Assembly (NCBI GenBank): GCA_949130485.1
Contig: OX422205.1
Span: 3,888,415-3,952,414 of the forward strand
Origin: Agelas oroides
Taxonomy: Eukaryota > Porifera > Demospongiae > Agelasida > Agelasidae
Length of the DNA: 64,000 bases
Reading direction: 5' to 3'
In this document: positions 27,314-34,857 of the stretch, in pieces
How the letters are laid out: every line of letters starts with the position of its first letter
Position numbering within the stretch: position 1 is the stretch's first letter
Translations under genes and position numbers: made by a program
Notes under the pieces: model-generated
Databases searched by the model: none
Told to the model about the DNA's origin: nothing
Seen by the model: only the letters and a program-made list of their open reading frames with translations

Positions 27314-30166
27314 GCGCACAGAAAGATTCTGGGCTGTGGGGAGCACTAATGAATTTCTGTGGCCTTGTGGGAGCAGTCATTGGTGGTCTGATATTGGACT
27401 ACACCAAGTTGCTTAAGGAATTTGCTGTGGTGTGCATGGGTATTGCTAACCTGTGCCTCATATGGTTTATAGAGGTATGTACATAGCAATGAGAAGAGTG
27501 TGAGTGTGAGTATATGTGTGTGTGGTGAAGAAGAGTTTAAACTGTTTATATGCAGAAGCTGTAGCTGTCATAGGGAGAGCCAATTATTGAAGCTTGAAAT
27601 ACCTTTGTCATGAGTGATGACAAGTCAATTTGAAGCGGCTAGACTGGTCAAACTTGTTGGTTACCATTGCACCTAGGTATGCAACTAAATTGGGTGTCAA
27701 GAACATTCGCCAACATCATGGAATATGTTGCCAATGAAAGTGTGAACCAAATCTCCCTGAATGAAAAAGGCAGGCCTAGATGTTATTCAAAGTCACCCAC
27801 TTCACAGGACATGTTTTGGCCAATACCAGGCCTCATGCACATGGGAAGTTCTTCCAAGGTGTTTGCATGTATGTGTCCGTGTCCCTGTAAGAGAATGTGT
27901 CATGTTTTTGTGTCCGTCTGTAGGTCTCTCGGCTACCAGGGCAATCAGTGAACATTGCCTTTTCACTGTGCATATTTGGGTTCTTTGGAATGCCCCTTGT
28001 TGCTGCTTTCTTGGAACTAGGGGTAGAGATCACCTACCCTGTGGCTGAAGCAACCAGCTCAGGACTTCTTTGGATTGCAGCGTAAGCATAGTAGCATGTG
28101 TTAAGGTTTATGTAATTTACAGTTAGTAGGTTTGGAGGGCACCAATGTAGTGAAACTGGCCATATTAATCAGGATGGTTATACAGTAAAACCTCTAATAA
28201 CGGACCCTCCGAAAAGCGGACAACCTCTGTACAGCGGACAGATCACTTGCCCCCGATTGATTTTACCTACATTTCAAACCTCCGAGAAGCGAACACCTCT
28301 CAATTCCGAACAACGGACACTAGACGTACCTTAGCCAATACAAAATTACCTCCGAAAGCGGACGGTGAAACTACAACCACCAATAGTTTTGTACAAAATG
28401 CGAACGCTTGTCAACCGCTTTCGTAAGATTGTGCGCCACCGTCACTGGATTCAAAGACCAGGTATTATATTAGCACTGTTGCTCATCTTGCTAGCCTTTC
28501 TCGCCATGGTACAGCAACGGAGCGGTCCGAAAATGCGACCTCACACATTGCCACACCTACCGGAAGTAACCGAATGACCATAATGGATACCTCTGTATTC
28601 CACATACGCAGCGGTGGTCCTTTCCACTGTACTTGCAAACGAAAACTTGCGGTTAGCTACGTACAAATATCAATCAAGTGTTTACTGTATAAACATATGT
28701 CATAATTGCATCATTCTGCATATTTTATGCAAGTAGTATTGCTCTTGCCATCTTGCAATTGAAATGAATATCAAAATGTACAGAATAATACATTTTAAAG
28801 CCTTTCAGTGTTAGTTTTTTTGTCCTTAATGAGTTTCCAATGGGTTTAAAAGAAAACCTCCGAGAAGAGGACTACCTCTCTACAAGGGACAAATGCCCCG
28901 TCCCCAATGTGTCCTTTGTTTGGAGGTTTTACTGTACTTTCATGGTCAATGATCCATGAATCTACATTTCTGTTCAAAACACGTGACAGTCCCGTGTAGA
29001 AATCAAAGATTAATCTGTCCCATATCTATGAAGCACATATGAGCCCCACCCTTAATGGAAGTTCAGCAGTACGGTGCTTGGAATGCAGCGATGCGATCGA
29101 AATATGCGACAGAATAACCTTCGATTTCTATACGGGACTGCCACACATCTGTGCTATAGAGCTGTAATGTTACTGAAGACAAATTAATAGATGGTGGAGA
29201 AGTAATTGTGTACAAGGAGCCTGGATACCATGAGGATTGCTATCCAGTTCACATTTACTATAAGAGCACCAGTTTACTTTAACAAACACGAGACCTTGTG
29301 ATTAATTGTCCTGAAGACAGCTTTGGTTTTTGTTTTGTTTTTTGCTGGAAGCATAGGCCATAAAGGTATGGTAAGGAAGCTTGCCTGTTCATGCAAAGTG
29401 GGACAGAAATGCCTGATCTACTGTTGTCTACTACAAATGGTAGCCATGGAATTTATCGCACCAACTTCTACTTTCACTCATTTTGGTAATGCAAAATTAT
29501 CTCACAACAAAAATCAGTTGTACTTGGAAAAGATAGCCAAGATAGGAAGCAGCTCCAGTGTTTGTACTATACCTCATGCAAAAATCTACTATACTTATAC
29601 TTAAATTCAATTTTACTAGGTGCAGTGTGCCTCACAATGATGCACATTTGTAGTGTAAAATTATTGCAAGCATTTGCTAGATGAACTGGTTGAGATAAAA
29701 GACGTGTCAAAATGTTCATTTTATACTTTTCCCTTCCAGTCAGCTGATAGGCACTGTGCTGGTGCTAATTGGTCAGGCCTTGGAAACTGACATACCCCCA
29801 GAGTTGTGGCCACAGAGCCAGTGCAATGTTGAAGATGTTGCTGGATTACCATGCTTTGACATTAATGGTAACAGTTCCATTCGAAACTCTACTTCATTAA
29901 ACCCCAGAGTGCCAAAGGATTTGACGAATGCAGGCTTGTTCTATGCAGGGTTGTTGTCTCTGAACTTCCTGTTCTTTGTGCTTACTTTCAGACCAACATA
30001 CAAGAGATTAAAAGTTGAGAGAATAGCCAAGAAACTCAAACAGTTGAAAGAAGAACCCTCTACCTTGGAATCAAATGACCAAGATGTTATAGGTCTACAA
30101 AACCTTGGTAGTTCAACTGACTCCTCCCCTCCTGTGACTCTTGAAGAGGAAGAAAGCAGGCTATAG
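2523..30166 (+). CDS. SLC49A3-like: SLC49A3 (MFSD7)-like major facilitator transporter, nine exons
   Basis: A predicted plasma- or endomembrane carrier of the FLVCR/SLC49 branch of the major facilitator superfamily. Relatives carry choline, haem-related or other small solutes; the substrate here is unknown. Exons: 2523-2846, 3621-3779, 4107-4338, 4419-4495, 25990-26124, 27021-27137, 27322-27474, 27924-28081, 29740-30166. All have GT/AG borders and compatible phases, giving 593 residues. Exon 1 holds an acidic, Thr/Asp-rich N-tail and TM1 (ending LLNISNGT). Exon 2 opens with MWLTFAPIPDY and ends with the MFS loop LDTWGLK. Exon 3 has LGAGFNLGGSVLR. Exon 5 has VYTIPAAVGAALAV. These are hallmark SLC49A3 segments in the right order. 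The start at 2523 has a good context (GACATGG), but the frame is open to an ATG at 2334. The Lys/Glu-rich cytosolic tail ends at TAG 30164-30166. Family assignment is strong; SLC49A3 versus another SLC49 member is slightly less sure. Confidence 0.9.
2876..3276. mobile_element. hAT-type MITE in intron 1 of the transporter
   Basis: A non-coding element with terminal inverted repeats cagtggcggatttag (2876 on) and its complement ending at 3276. These are typical of hAT MITEs. I do not see a clear 8-bp target duplication. It makes up most of intron 1 (2847-3620). Confidence 0.7.
5703..7153 (-). pseudogene. Ty3/gypsy retrotransposon remnant A (protease, RT start, integrase)
   Basis: Read on the minus strand, the order is: aspartic protease with active-site MELDTAAAMSII (about 7040); the RT N-terminal part with VPKKNGRFCICGDYK and PLPKP (about 6480-6600); an abrupt join to an integrase-proximal region; an integrase zinc-finger start SLHETHMGVTRMK (about 5990); and the integrase C-terminal part with HDRHAKLRSLAVGSPV (about 5750). 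The RT catalytic YxDD region and RNase H are missing and the frame changes several times. It is a dead, internally deleted copy. Confidence 0.85.
7180..8924 (-). pseudogene. P-element/THAP9-like transposase remnant
   Basis: Three blocks lie in the expected order on the minus strand. First, 8496-8924 has the conserved RWHPLLIKWAIYLHYHSSGA and LPSQRTLRGYTHYF segments of P-type (THAP9-like) transposases. Second, 8030-8150 resembles the WKHLQDLY...GLSIV segment. Third, 7180-7446 has LSQDLLEQFFGCQRQRGG followed by NPNA, the C-terminal signature of that family. The blocks are in different frames separated by non-coding DNA, so this is either decayed or carries introns I cannot define. No THAP zinc finger is visible upstream. 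A further open frame at 8294-8509 is unassigned. Confidence 0.75.
9203..9631. repeat. direct duplication of a ~175-bp segment
   Basis: Copy 1 (9203-9380) and copy 2 (9460-9631) are nearly identical. They begin at tctgacatgcactcatgact and end at ggcattctacaaat. Small indels distinguish them: copy 2 has an extra tggtgccaa and lacks the tatatgaaaccatttcttgca stretch. There is no coding content. Confidence 0.9.
10140..10817 (-). mobile_element. Ty3/gypsy remnant B: LTR, integrase tail, purine tract, LTR
   Basis: On the minus strand an LTR-like piece starts at 10817 (tgtaatatcccaatgac). It is followed at 10736 by an integrase C-terminal domain (FAYTRNFGVGPKWLPGV) and a Ser/Thr-rich tail ending RQPSDRFM with stop at 10255-10257. 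A polypurine tract (agagggggaagga) then leads to a second LTR start at 10229 (tgtaacatcccaagg). The two LTR pieces share the tgtaa...cccaa...actgagtacatta order. Everything between the 5' LTR piece and the integrase tail is deleted. Confidence 0.75.
11292..11934. mobile_element. MITE with GGTGGCGGG ends and TTAA flanks
   Basis: TTAA at 11292-11295 is followed by ggtggcgggg. The other end reads cccgccacc then TTAA at 11931-11934. The short inverted termini directly inside TTAA duplications fit a piggyBac-type non-autonomous element. The interior is non-coding. Confidence 0.65.
12250..13330 (-). other. degraded coding remnants, family not recognised
   Basis: The minus strand of 13027-13323 is open and reads with sequence-like complexity (for example KRGTRDNTLYDVDKDRQ, then FREWLECSERGG). 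It has no start or clear end and breaks near 13020. The opposite strand's frames are shadows. The layout (short helical N-part, FxxWL motif) is reminiscent of transposon-borne recombinase N-terminal regions, but I cannot assign it. The rest of the interval shows nothing supportable. Confidence 0.3.
13900..14345 (-). pseudogene. transposon-associated gag-like ORF fragment (copy 1)
   Basis: Minus-strand reading gives RELMPEMVLCDEEEASRN, then VTDILLWLSCYSAMAGVW, then after a frameshift DFDGITWAQYDCVYRRQ and TKDLRWSR. These blocks recur in high-copy ORFs of unknown function in sponge and cnidarian genomes, as far as I recall. Related pieces lie at 14993-15769 and 59409-60068 in this window. The copy is frameshifted and not functional. 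Confidence 0.5.
14993..15769 (-). pseudogene. transposon-associated gag-like ORF fragment (copy 2), 258-residue open frame
   Basis: An open minus-strand frame with a Pro/Gly/Ser/Val-rich, disordered N-terminal two thirds, followed by LLPILEKLVQKIIRLEFVEI and ELMPGMIL. The latter is the same ELMPxM motif seen in the fragment at 14345. It has three 6-residue repeats (VEGKDP-type; 18-bp DNA units near 15650-15690). It is probably the N-terminal part of the same element whose next segment is copy 1 about 650 bp downstream. The open frame could make a protein, but the context says mobile-element debris. Confidence 0.45.
16829..17490 (+). repeat. 27-bp minisatellite array 1
   Basis: About 24 tandem copies of a 27-bp unit of the type agttgcagtggtagtgatggtcgtact, with C/T and A/G variants. 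The unit is a multiple of three and lacks stops in several frames. That creates long artefact ORFs: Val-rich and Ser/Gly/Cys-rich on +, Thr-rich on -. Confidence 0.97.
17788..18430 (+). pseudogene. Helitron-like protein N-terminal region, frameshifted and truncated
   Basis: The start ATG at 17788 gives MPPTKVCPQCK, then CECCDHVFPSKRK, a two-CxxC zinc-ribbon-like head. It is followed by Arg/Glu/Met-rich repeats with the core SETFEQTVQRRERDRM (three copies) and KSNVSVEHVILSFHHDIKN. Such repeats plus the SVEHVI..FH motif precede the Rep/helicase in Helitron proteins, as I recall them. The frame breaks near 18041: copy 1 reads gagcaaacagaatg where the later copy has gaacaaaacagaatg, a 1-bp loss in an A run. 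After about 18410 the homology stops and a minisatellite begins. Rep and helicase domains are absent. Confidence 0.6.
18451..18985 (+). repeat. 27-bp minisatellite array 2 (same unit as array 1)
   Basis: About 20 copies of the same 27-bp unit and orientation as 16829-17490, including some shorter units that lack an internal 12 bp. The two arrays bracket the Helitron-like fragment. Confidence 0.97.
19616..19712 (+). repeat. G-rich 27-bp tandem repeat, ~3.5 copies
   Basis: Units of the type ggtgggagtggttgtggaggaggtccc, preceded by degenerate Gly-rich sequence from 19520. It encodes Gly/Cys-rich frames with no other coding support. Confidence 0.85.
20524..21421 (-). pseudogene. unrecognised spliced-gene remnant with tandem exon duplication
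   Basis: On the minus strand, 21421-20978 contains a hydrophobic leader-like start (MTVIVVSFSPLLCLLQLF), a candidate donor after LPDEVG at about 21313, then HCQLTDLGVHFHTEPGYVGK, VCDVKERISLSSL and FDYTHTTQDPKAYSF with a donor-like ggtaagtaag at 20981-20986. The segment 20967-21260 is repeated at about 20550-20850 with roughly 95% identity by eye, including the donor region. The second copy has a stop in DYTHTT*DPK. No known domain is recognised. It lies wholly inside the transporter intron on the opposite strand. Confidence 0.4.
21635..21961 (-). pseudogene. unrecognised open frame, possibly part of the same nested locus
   Basis: A 108-residue minus-strand frame (MPLSLIEVKQSAL, then LPFVVTNSLAWSFGLAG, then KCVHVNVDYAHVNSQDF) with globular-like composition, ending at 21635. 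A donor/acceptor link to 21421 could not be fixed. An upstream GMPLS-type reading continues to about 21975. The pattern is reminiscent of nuclease-fold or Crinkler-like regions, but there is no catalytic signature I can defend. Confidence 0.3.
22160..23940 (-). pseudogene. Ty3/gypsy retrotransposon remnant C, domain order scrambled
   Basis: Minus-strand blocks from high to low coordinates: RNase H-integrase linker (LKASPAQIKAWQQADPSLS, about 23750); integrase zinc finger (HEVPMAGHLGV...CRSC, about 23500); catalytic-core start (MDLVGPLPQSRRGNQF, about 23360) with the next Asp in VDYAT; the PYHPQTDGLVERFN segment three times over (22868-23206); then, unexpectedly downstream, the RT segment CQFAKAQYVYLGHIMGKG (about 22830) and RNase H-like pieces down to about 22200. 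A normal element has RT before integrase. Many frameshifts and stops are present. Confidence 0.85.
22868..23206. repeat. three perfect-looking 113-bp tandem copies inside gypsy C integrase
   Basis: Copies at 22868-22980, 22981-23093 and 23094-23206. Each carries the integrase catalytic-Glu region (minus-strand DGLVERFNSTLNSMLRKF). I see no differences between copies, which suggests a recent event. 113 is not a multiple of three, so each copy shifts the frame. Confidence 0.95.
24171..24545 (-). pseudogene. BED zinc-finger protein fragment (hAT transposase N-terminus)
   Basis: Start ATG at 24545 (MSTESESTSCEPSG). Residues about 20-95 form a BED-type finger: SPVWEHFVYDVSKDKSICQMC, a second Cys in the GRLCG turn, then KYSTNLKAHLKAVH supplying the two His. 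Such fingers head hAT transposases and ZBED genes. The frame ends at 24171 after about 125 residues and no transposase core is found downstream, so it is a truncated element or a first exon with unidentified continuation. Confidence 0.65.
25817..25857 (-). repeat. C-rich tract, potential G-quadruplex on the minus strand
   Basis: On + the tract is (ACCCCC)n-like; the minus strand has at least five G4-5 runs separated by single T. It lies about 130 bp upstream of the acceptor of transporter exon 5. Confidence 0.8.
26179..26288. mobile_element. foldback MITE (family X) in transporter intron 5
   Basis: TA flanks (26179-26180, 26287-26288) enclose an almost perfect foldback: gcctcgttctcaggcc...ggcctgggaacgaggc, with arms of about 50 bp meeting near 26235. 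The same CTCGTTCCCAGG termini occur at 45424-45477 and, in a longer relative, at 39469-39837. Confidence 0.85.
27241..27320 (+). repeat. CA microsatellite
   Basis: A (CA)n tract with GCA/CGCG interruptions that runs into the acceptor cgcgcgcacag of transporter exon 7 at 27321, so it forms the region directly before the 3' splice site. Confidence 0.95.
28183..28934. mobile_element. pogo/Tigger-type element remnant in transporter intron 8
   Basis: TA target duplications (28181-28182, 28935-28936) flank inverted ends cagtaaaacctctaataacgg and its counterpart ccaaacaaagg...gaggttttactg. Internal sub-repeats such as cctccgaaaagcggac are typical of pogo/Tigger ends. A 70-residue frame inside (28365-28577) has no transposase signature. 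Confidence 0.75.
28985..29141. mobile_element. short MITE with ~40-bp inverted termini
   Basis: The left end tgacagtcccgtgtagaaatc and the complement of gatttctatacgggactgcca at 29120-29141 match, and the match continues inward (ttaatctgtc...gacagaataa). It is about 157 bp long and non-coding. Confidence 0.75.
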
Positions 30167-30664
30167 ATTCATGTATAATTGTATATGGCATTACTGATGA
30201 ATCAGTCAACATGTACAGTGTATCCGGTTGGGAAGATGCTAAGTGCATTTCAATCAAGTCCAATAGTGTACCGGCATTTACATTGGCAGGCATGTGACTT
30301 GCACACACTTGGATTGTATAAATATAATCCAGTGCTGTCTGCAGAGTCATCCAGGGTCTTGTGTAGGTAGTATTTTCATAAAAATTTGCTCATGTAGCTT
30401 TGTTCTAACAATTAACAAATGATGAGAGAGAAGTGTGTATACCCTCAAGAGGCTGGAAGGAAATTGCATTCCCAGACCCAGGTCTGAATCCTGGGCTCAT
30501 GTATACATAAACATGTAGTTCAAAATTATCAGATTATTATATAATTGCTGGTTATAATAGCAAGCATGGAGTATAATGTTCAGACAGCAAAGTGGCTAGG
30601 CTGTGGCAGATTTCATGAAGCAAAATATTCATTATCCACTGCCATTTTTTGGTGTTCAGTTTCT

Positions 30665-31040
30665 ATATAGGGCGGCTGCAAGGGGTGTGGCCTAAAATTA
30701 TTCCTGTTGCTATGGAGATGCCAATTTTATATGTCAATTTTAGTAGCCTAAATTACCCAAATCTGAAAGATGAAAGTCTTGGACCTTATGGTTAATTTTA
30801 TAAAAATGTCCAAAGTTTGGTCCTTGGTGCATGGCAAGAAGTTGCCATGCGCCATAGAACTCCATACATAAGGACCAAACTTTGGACATTTTTATAAAAT
30901 CAATGGTAAGTCTCAAAATGTCCATACTGCAGATTTGGGTTACTTGGGCTTCCAAGATTACCTTTAAAAATTTGCAGCTCTGTAGCATCAAAATTAAGGG
31001 AAGCCACGCCCCCTGTGACGTCACATGCAGCCGCTCTATA
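30665..31040. mobile_element. MITE with terminal and internal inverted repeats
   Basis: Termini tatagggcggctgca and tgcagccgctctata lie at the two ends, with ggtgtggcc and ggcgtggc sub-terminal matches. Internally, ttttataaaaatgtccaaag and the following ttggtcctt (30797-30824) are inverted at 30872-30900. It sits between the transporter stop and the receptor pseudogene. Confidence 0.75.
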
Positions 31041-31750
31041 GCATGATCAGGTTTGATCTGAGCAAACATTCCAGTGCATCCAGGCACCAGTATATGTGTT
31101 GTTGAGGTTAAATAATAAAAAAAACAGTGATACTTGGCCTTGTAGAAACAATGCCTGGCATAAATTGGTTTCAGCTTGACACTGTTGTCCCACGAGAAGA
31201 GCTTCAGATGTTATACATCCTGCAAGCATTGACTAAAAAAGAAGCAGGAGAGTGTATGTAAGGAAGAAAGAGAAAGAAGCAAAGCATTGCCACTTAGAAG
31301 AGTGGAATGTGTTTGCCAATGAGATGTTCAACATTAATTTTACATCGTAAGGCTATGCCTTTCTGTTGTGCCTGCATACCTTTGTGAGTATTGGCTCATT
31401 AGTCTGCACCCAACTATAATCCTGAGAAAAACAAACCCGTAACCAAGTGTTGCTGTAAGCATAGACAATCCATTACATAGAATCAATACCATATGCCAAA
31501 GTCAAAGTTAATCCATGCAGTTTAGACTGATAAGGTATCAGTAGATTTTACAGGATGGTACAGTTGACTCCAATCAAACTGGTATAGAACACTGGGCCAC
31601 TTGTGTATTCCTGTTACCAGTTTGCAGACGAGTAGCAAGACAACCAGTGCATGCTTGTAGCAAAGCAATATTCATGGCTGTTTGTGCATGTGGGCTTATG
31701 CAATGGTAAGTGCCTAGTGCTACCTTTCTTGCAAGCTCCACACAGAATGC

Positions 31751-31879
31751 TTAACCCTTTAGGTCCTAAAATTACTTGCAAGATTTACTCCACGTGGTAT
31801 AGCTGCTGACAGACTGTGCCACAAAATAGTTCAATGTCAAAATGTTGCAGATCTGCAACATTCGGACTTAAAGGGTTAA
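31751..31879. mobile_element. 129-bp piggyBac-type MITE
   Basis: TTAA-CCCTTT at 31751 and AAAGGG-TTAA ending at 31879 are the classic piggyBac-type ends with a TTAA duplication. The interior is a short imperfect foldback (ctgcaacatt...aatgttgcagatctgcaac). It is inserted in the receptor pseudogene. Confidence 0.85.
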
Positions 31880-33388
31880 TGCATTTAACACTTAACTCCT
31901 AGAAAGCAGCAACTCCATCTTACACCTAACCAGTTAGTTTATTGACAGTGATAACCTGAAGCAGGTTGACAGCTACTGCTACTTAGGTGTTCTAGGAACA
32001 TTAAGTTATCCTGGGAAATATACAGCAAAACATGTTGGAATGCTAAACAGGCTCTTTGCCTGGGCTGACACAAATACCCTGCTTCACATTTACCTCACTT
32101 GAATATATCCACACTTAGAGTATGCATGTCAATTATGGGACCTCTATACAGTCAATGGTGTTTAGTCAGTACAAAGATCAACCTTCATGATGGACTAGAT
32201 AACTTATTAAACACATCCATCGAGTTGTATAATTCCAGATGAATAAGTGTAGTTCTTGAAAACAATTTTACGACTTAATTATCACAACAATTATTGATCT
32301 CACCAGGATGTTGTACAAAGCGTTGGAAGTATGAGTAGCTACAGAAATAGGATAATAGATGGCTCCTCCTAAATTAGCACTATTTTTCACTCATTGACAA
32401 CACACAGTTGTGCCATATACGCACAATGGAGAGAGTGGAATCAATACACAGATGGATATTGCACCTCCATGGCTATCTTCTGTATTGTTAGTAAGTAGCT
32501 AATGTTCCCAATGTCAATGTGCTGTTAAGATTTGCAGTGGTGGCTCCATCTTGTGTTGTAAGGTCATTGCTAAAGCTCCTATTTCCAGTAATTGTAAGTA
32601 CAACATTGTCATATGTGCAAATTGCACAGCCATCCCCATAGCTACTCTGCTGATTTACGTGCATAGTCTGCTGAGTTATGACTAAAACCAATAGTACTGT
32701 TGAAAGTCAATGATGTACTGAAATTGTACCACAAAACCATTCTGCCAAGTTGTTGATGAAGCAGTTCTGTAAGGCAAGTGAAACATTTTCACATGCATAC
32801 ATGGATTGCACCGCCATGCATCACCTGCTGTGCTAATAGCTACTACTATTGCCAATGAAGCTCAGTGACATGGTTTCTGCACCACCGTGCAGTAAGATTG
32901 TCTGCTGAGGTAATTGCCAATGGAGTTGCTCAGTCCAGTATAAAGTGTAGTGAGCTTGTTGATGTTCAGCTTGTTTGCTCCAGCACAGTATAATGGGTAA
33001 GAATGAAATAGACATTTGGTTGAGATCAATTATAGCTATAGCTACCACGTGCATCCTACTTCATGGTCTTTGCTGAATGACTGACATGCATATTAGTTGT
33101 GCATGTTTCTTTCTGTCAGAGTAATGCTGTTGCAAGTGCAGCACCAATGTTGCATGTCAAGGAAGGAACAATACTGTGAAAAGGCCGGAATTAGCTACTA
33201 GCTGGACAACTGCTGTTGTTAGGTGTGAAGGCTAAAAAAGTAAATGTTGAAGTTATCTATATTTGTGAAACTCAAGCCAACCGACTCATCGTGAATATTT
33301 GCTGCTATAGGTTGGCTGAGTAAAAATTATCCTGCATGGTCAGCATGGCAACTTGTATCGAGAAAACTTGTTCTTGCCAGGTGACTGA

Positions 33389-34139
33389 CCATCCTGACAG
33401 CAATCATCCTGGGAGCAACCACCCTGGCAGCAATCATCCTGGGAGCAACCACCCTGGCAGCAACCATCCTGGCAGCAATCATCCTGGGAGCAACCATCCT
33501 GGCAGCAATCATCCTGGCAGCAATCATCCTGGGAGCAACCATCCTGGCAGCAACCATCCTGGCAGCAATCATCCTGGGAGCAACCACCCTGGCAGCAACC
33601 ATCCTGGCAGCAATCATCCTGGGAGCAACCATCCTAGCAGCAATCATCCTGGGAGCAACCACCCTGGCAGCAATCATCCTGGCAGCAATCATCCTGGCAG
33701 CAATCATCCTGGGAGCAACCATCCTGGGAGCAACCATCCTGGCAGCAATCATCCTGGCAGCAATCATCCTGGCAGCAATCATCCTGGCAGCAACCATCCT
33801 GGCAGCAACCATCTTGGCAGCAATCATCCTGGGAGCAACCATCTTGGCAGCAATCATCCTGGGAGCAACCATCCTGGCAGCAATCATCCTGGGAGCAACC
33901 ACCCTGGCAGCAACCATCCTGGGAGCAACCATCCTGGGAGCAATCATCCTGGCAGCAATCATCCTGGCAGCAATCATCCTGGGAGCAACCATCCTGGCAG
34001 CAATCATCCTGGCAGCAATCATCCTGGCAGCAACCATCCTGGCAACAATCATCCTGGCAGCAACCATCCTGGCAGCAACCATCCTGGCAGCAATCATCCT
34101 GGGAGCAACCATCCTGGCAGCAACCATCCTGGCAGCAAC
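33389..34139. repeat. 15-bp minisatellite, ~50 copies, inside the receptor pseudogene
   Basis: Units ggcagcaatcatcct and gggagcaaccatcct alternate. The unit is a multiple of three and stop-free in several frames, giving (GSNHP)n on + and (CCQDD)n, (AARMI)n and (LLPGW)n on -. The left flank (tggtcagcatggcaac) and right flank (gaggtggcagtg) match intact-gene positions about 38085 and 38245. The array therefore replaces roughly 150 bp of N-terminal coding sequence. Confidence 0.95.
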
Positions 34140-34857
34140 AAGAGGTGGCAGTGCATGGATGTGACACAGTATACACTCTCAGTGCAGTAGGAGAGGGTGT
34201 TAATGATCAGTGATGCCACAAGAACAGTAAATGGTCTGGTCTGAACCATCTTGAAATACACACTACTGTTTGAGTTGACCATGAACCAAAAAGCTGTGCA
34301 CATGAATGTAGCTAATTATGTGGTTAGTCTACTCAATTCAGCCTGTGACAAATATTGTCACAATTAAATATGTATGCACAGCTTTTTGGTTTACATTCTG
34401 CAAGGTCACTAACAGAAACAGCAGTAACTGCCAAATGAAGAGGCTTTTTTGCTGTATGAAATTTCGCAGACATGAATAGTGAAAGAACACTAATGTGGTA
34501 CATGTACCCATAAAATAGAATGATAGTGCAGAAATAGTAACACCGAGTAAGGTTTTCGTAAGCCAGTTACATATGCAAAAAAGGAATGGTGAAAAGAAGA
34601 GAACTAAAAGGATGTGTGTTGTGATGTATTATGATTATATATGCTGTGGTGAGTGAGGCATGCATAAGAGGTAGATTATGATACACAGTAGCAATTGTTC
34701 CCAGCCTCCTCCCCAGCTACTGTTTTGCATATATTAATTGCATGTGCGCATGAAAAGCTGGGAGGAGCCTGTACTGTGTTTAGACTAAATGTTTAGCTAC
34801 TTGGGGGTATATACATCAAGCAATTCTGGTAATTAGCATATAATTGTGGTACAAAGC

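Larger units (their letters stand above)
31050..34270 (-). pseudogene. decayed paralogue of the beta-helix/multi-pass receptor gene
   Basis: The whole interval aligns by eye, in the same order and orientation, with the intact gene at 34858-38349. The signal-peptide region around 34250-34150 (FTVLVASLIINTLSYC against FIILVAALLISTLSYC) is followed by the SVYCVT motif. The blocks near 33060-33360 match 37740-38100. Beta-helix segments at 32340-32720 match 37020-37420. Membrane-region blocks at 31560-31660, 31400-31530 and 31140-31260 match 35920-36020, 35790-35870 and 35390-35550. Stops, frameshifts and large deletions (most of the Cys-rich region) break it. A 15-bp minisatellite (33389-34139) and a TTAA MITE (31751-31879) sit inside. 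It is clearly a tandem duplicate that has died. Confidence 0.9.

Noticed and set aside
33389..34139. CRISPR-like array
   Set aside because: Units are contiguous 15-mers without spacers, in a eukaryotic genome.
33336..34190. 284-residue (GSNHP)n frame and the 180-266-residue minus-strand frames
   Set aside because: They translate the 15-bp minisatellite within the receptor pseudogene and are not independent genes.
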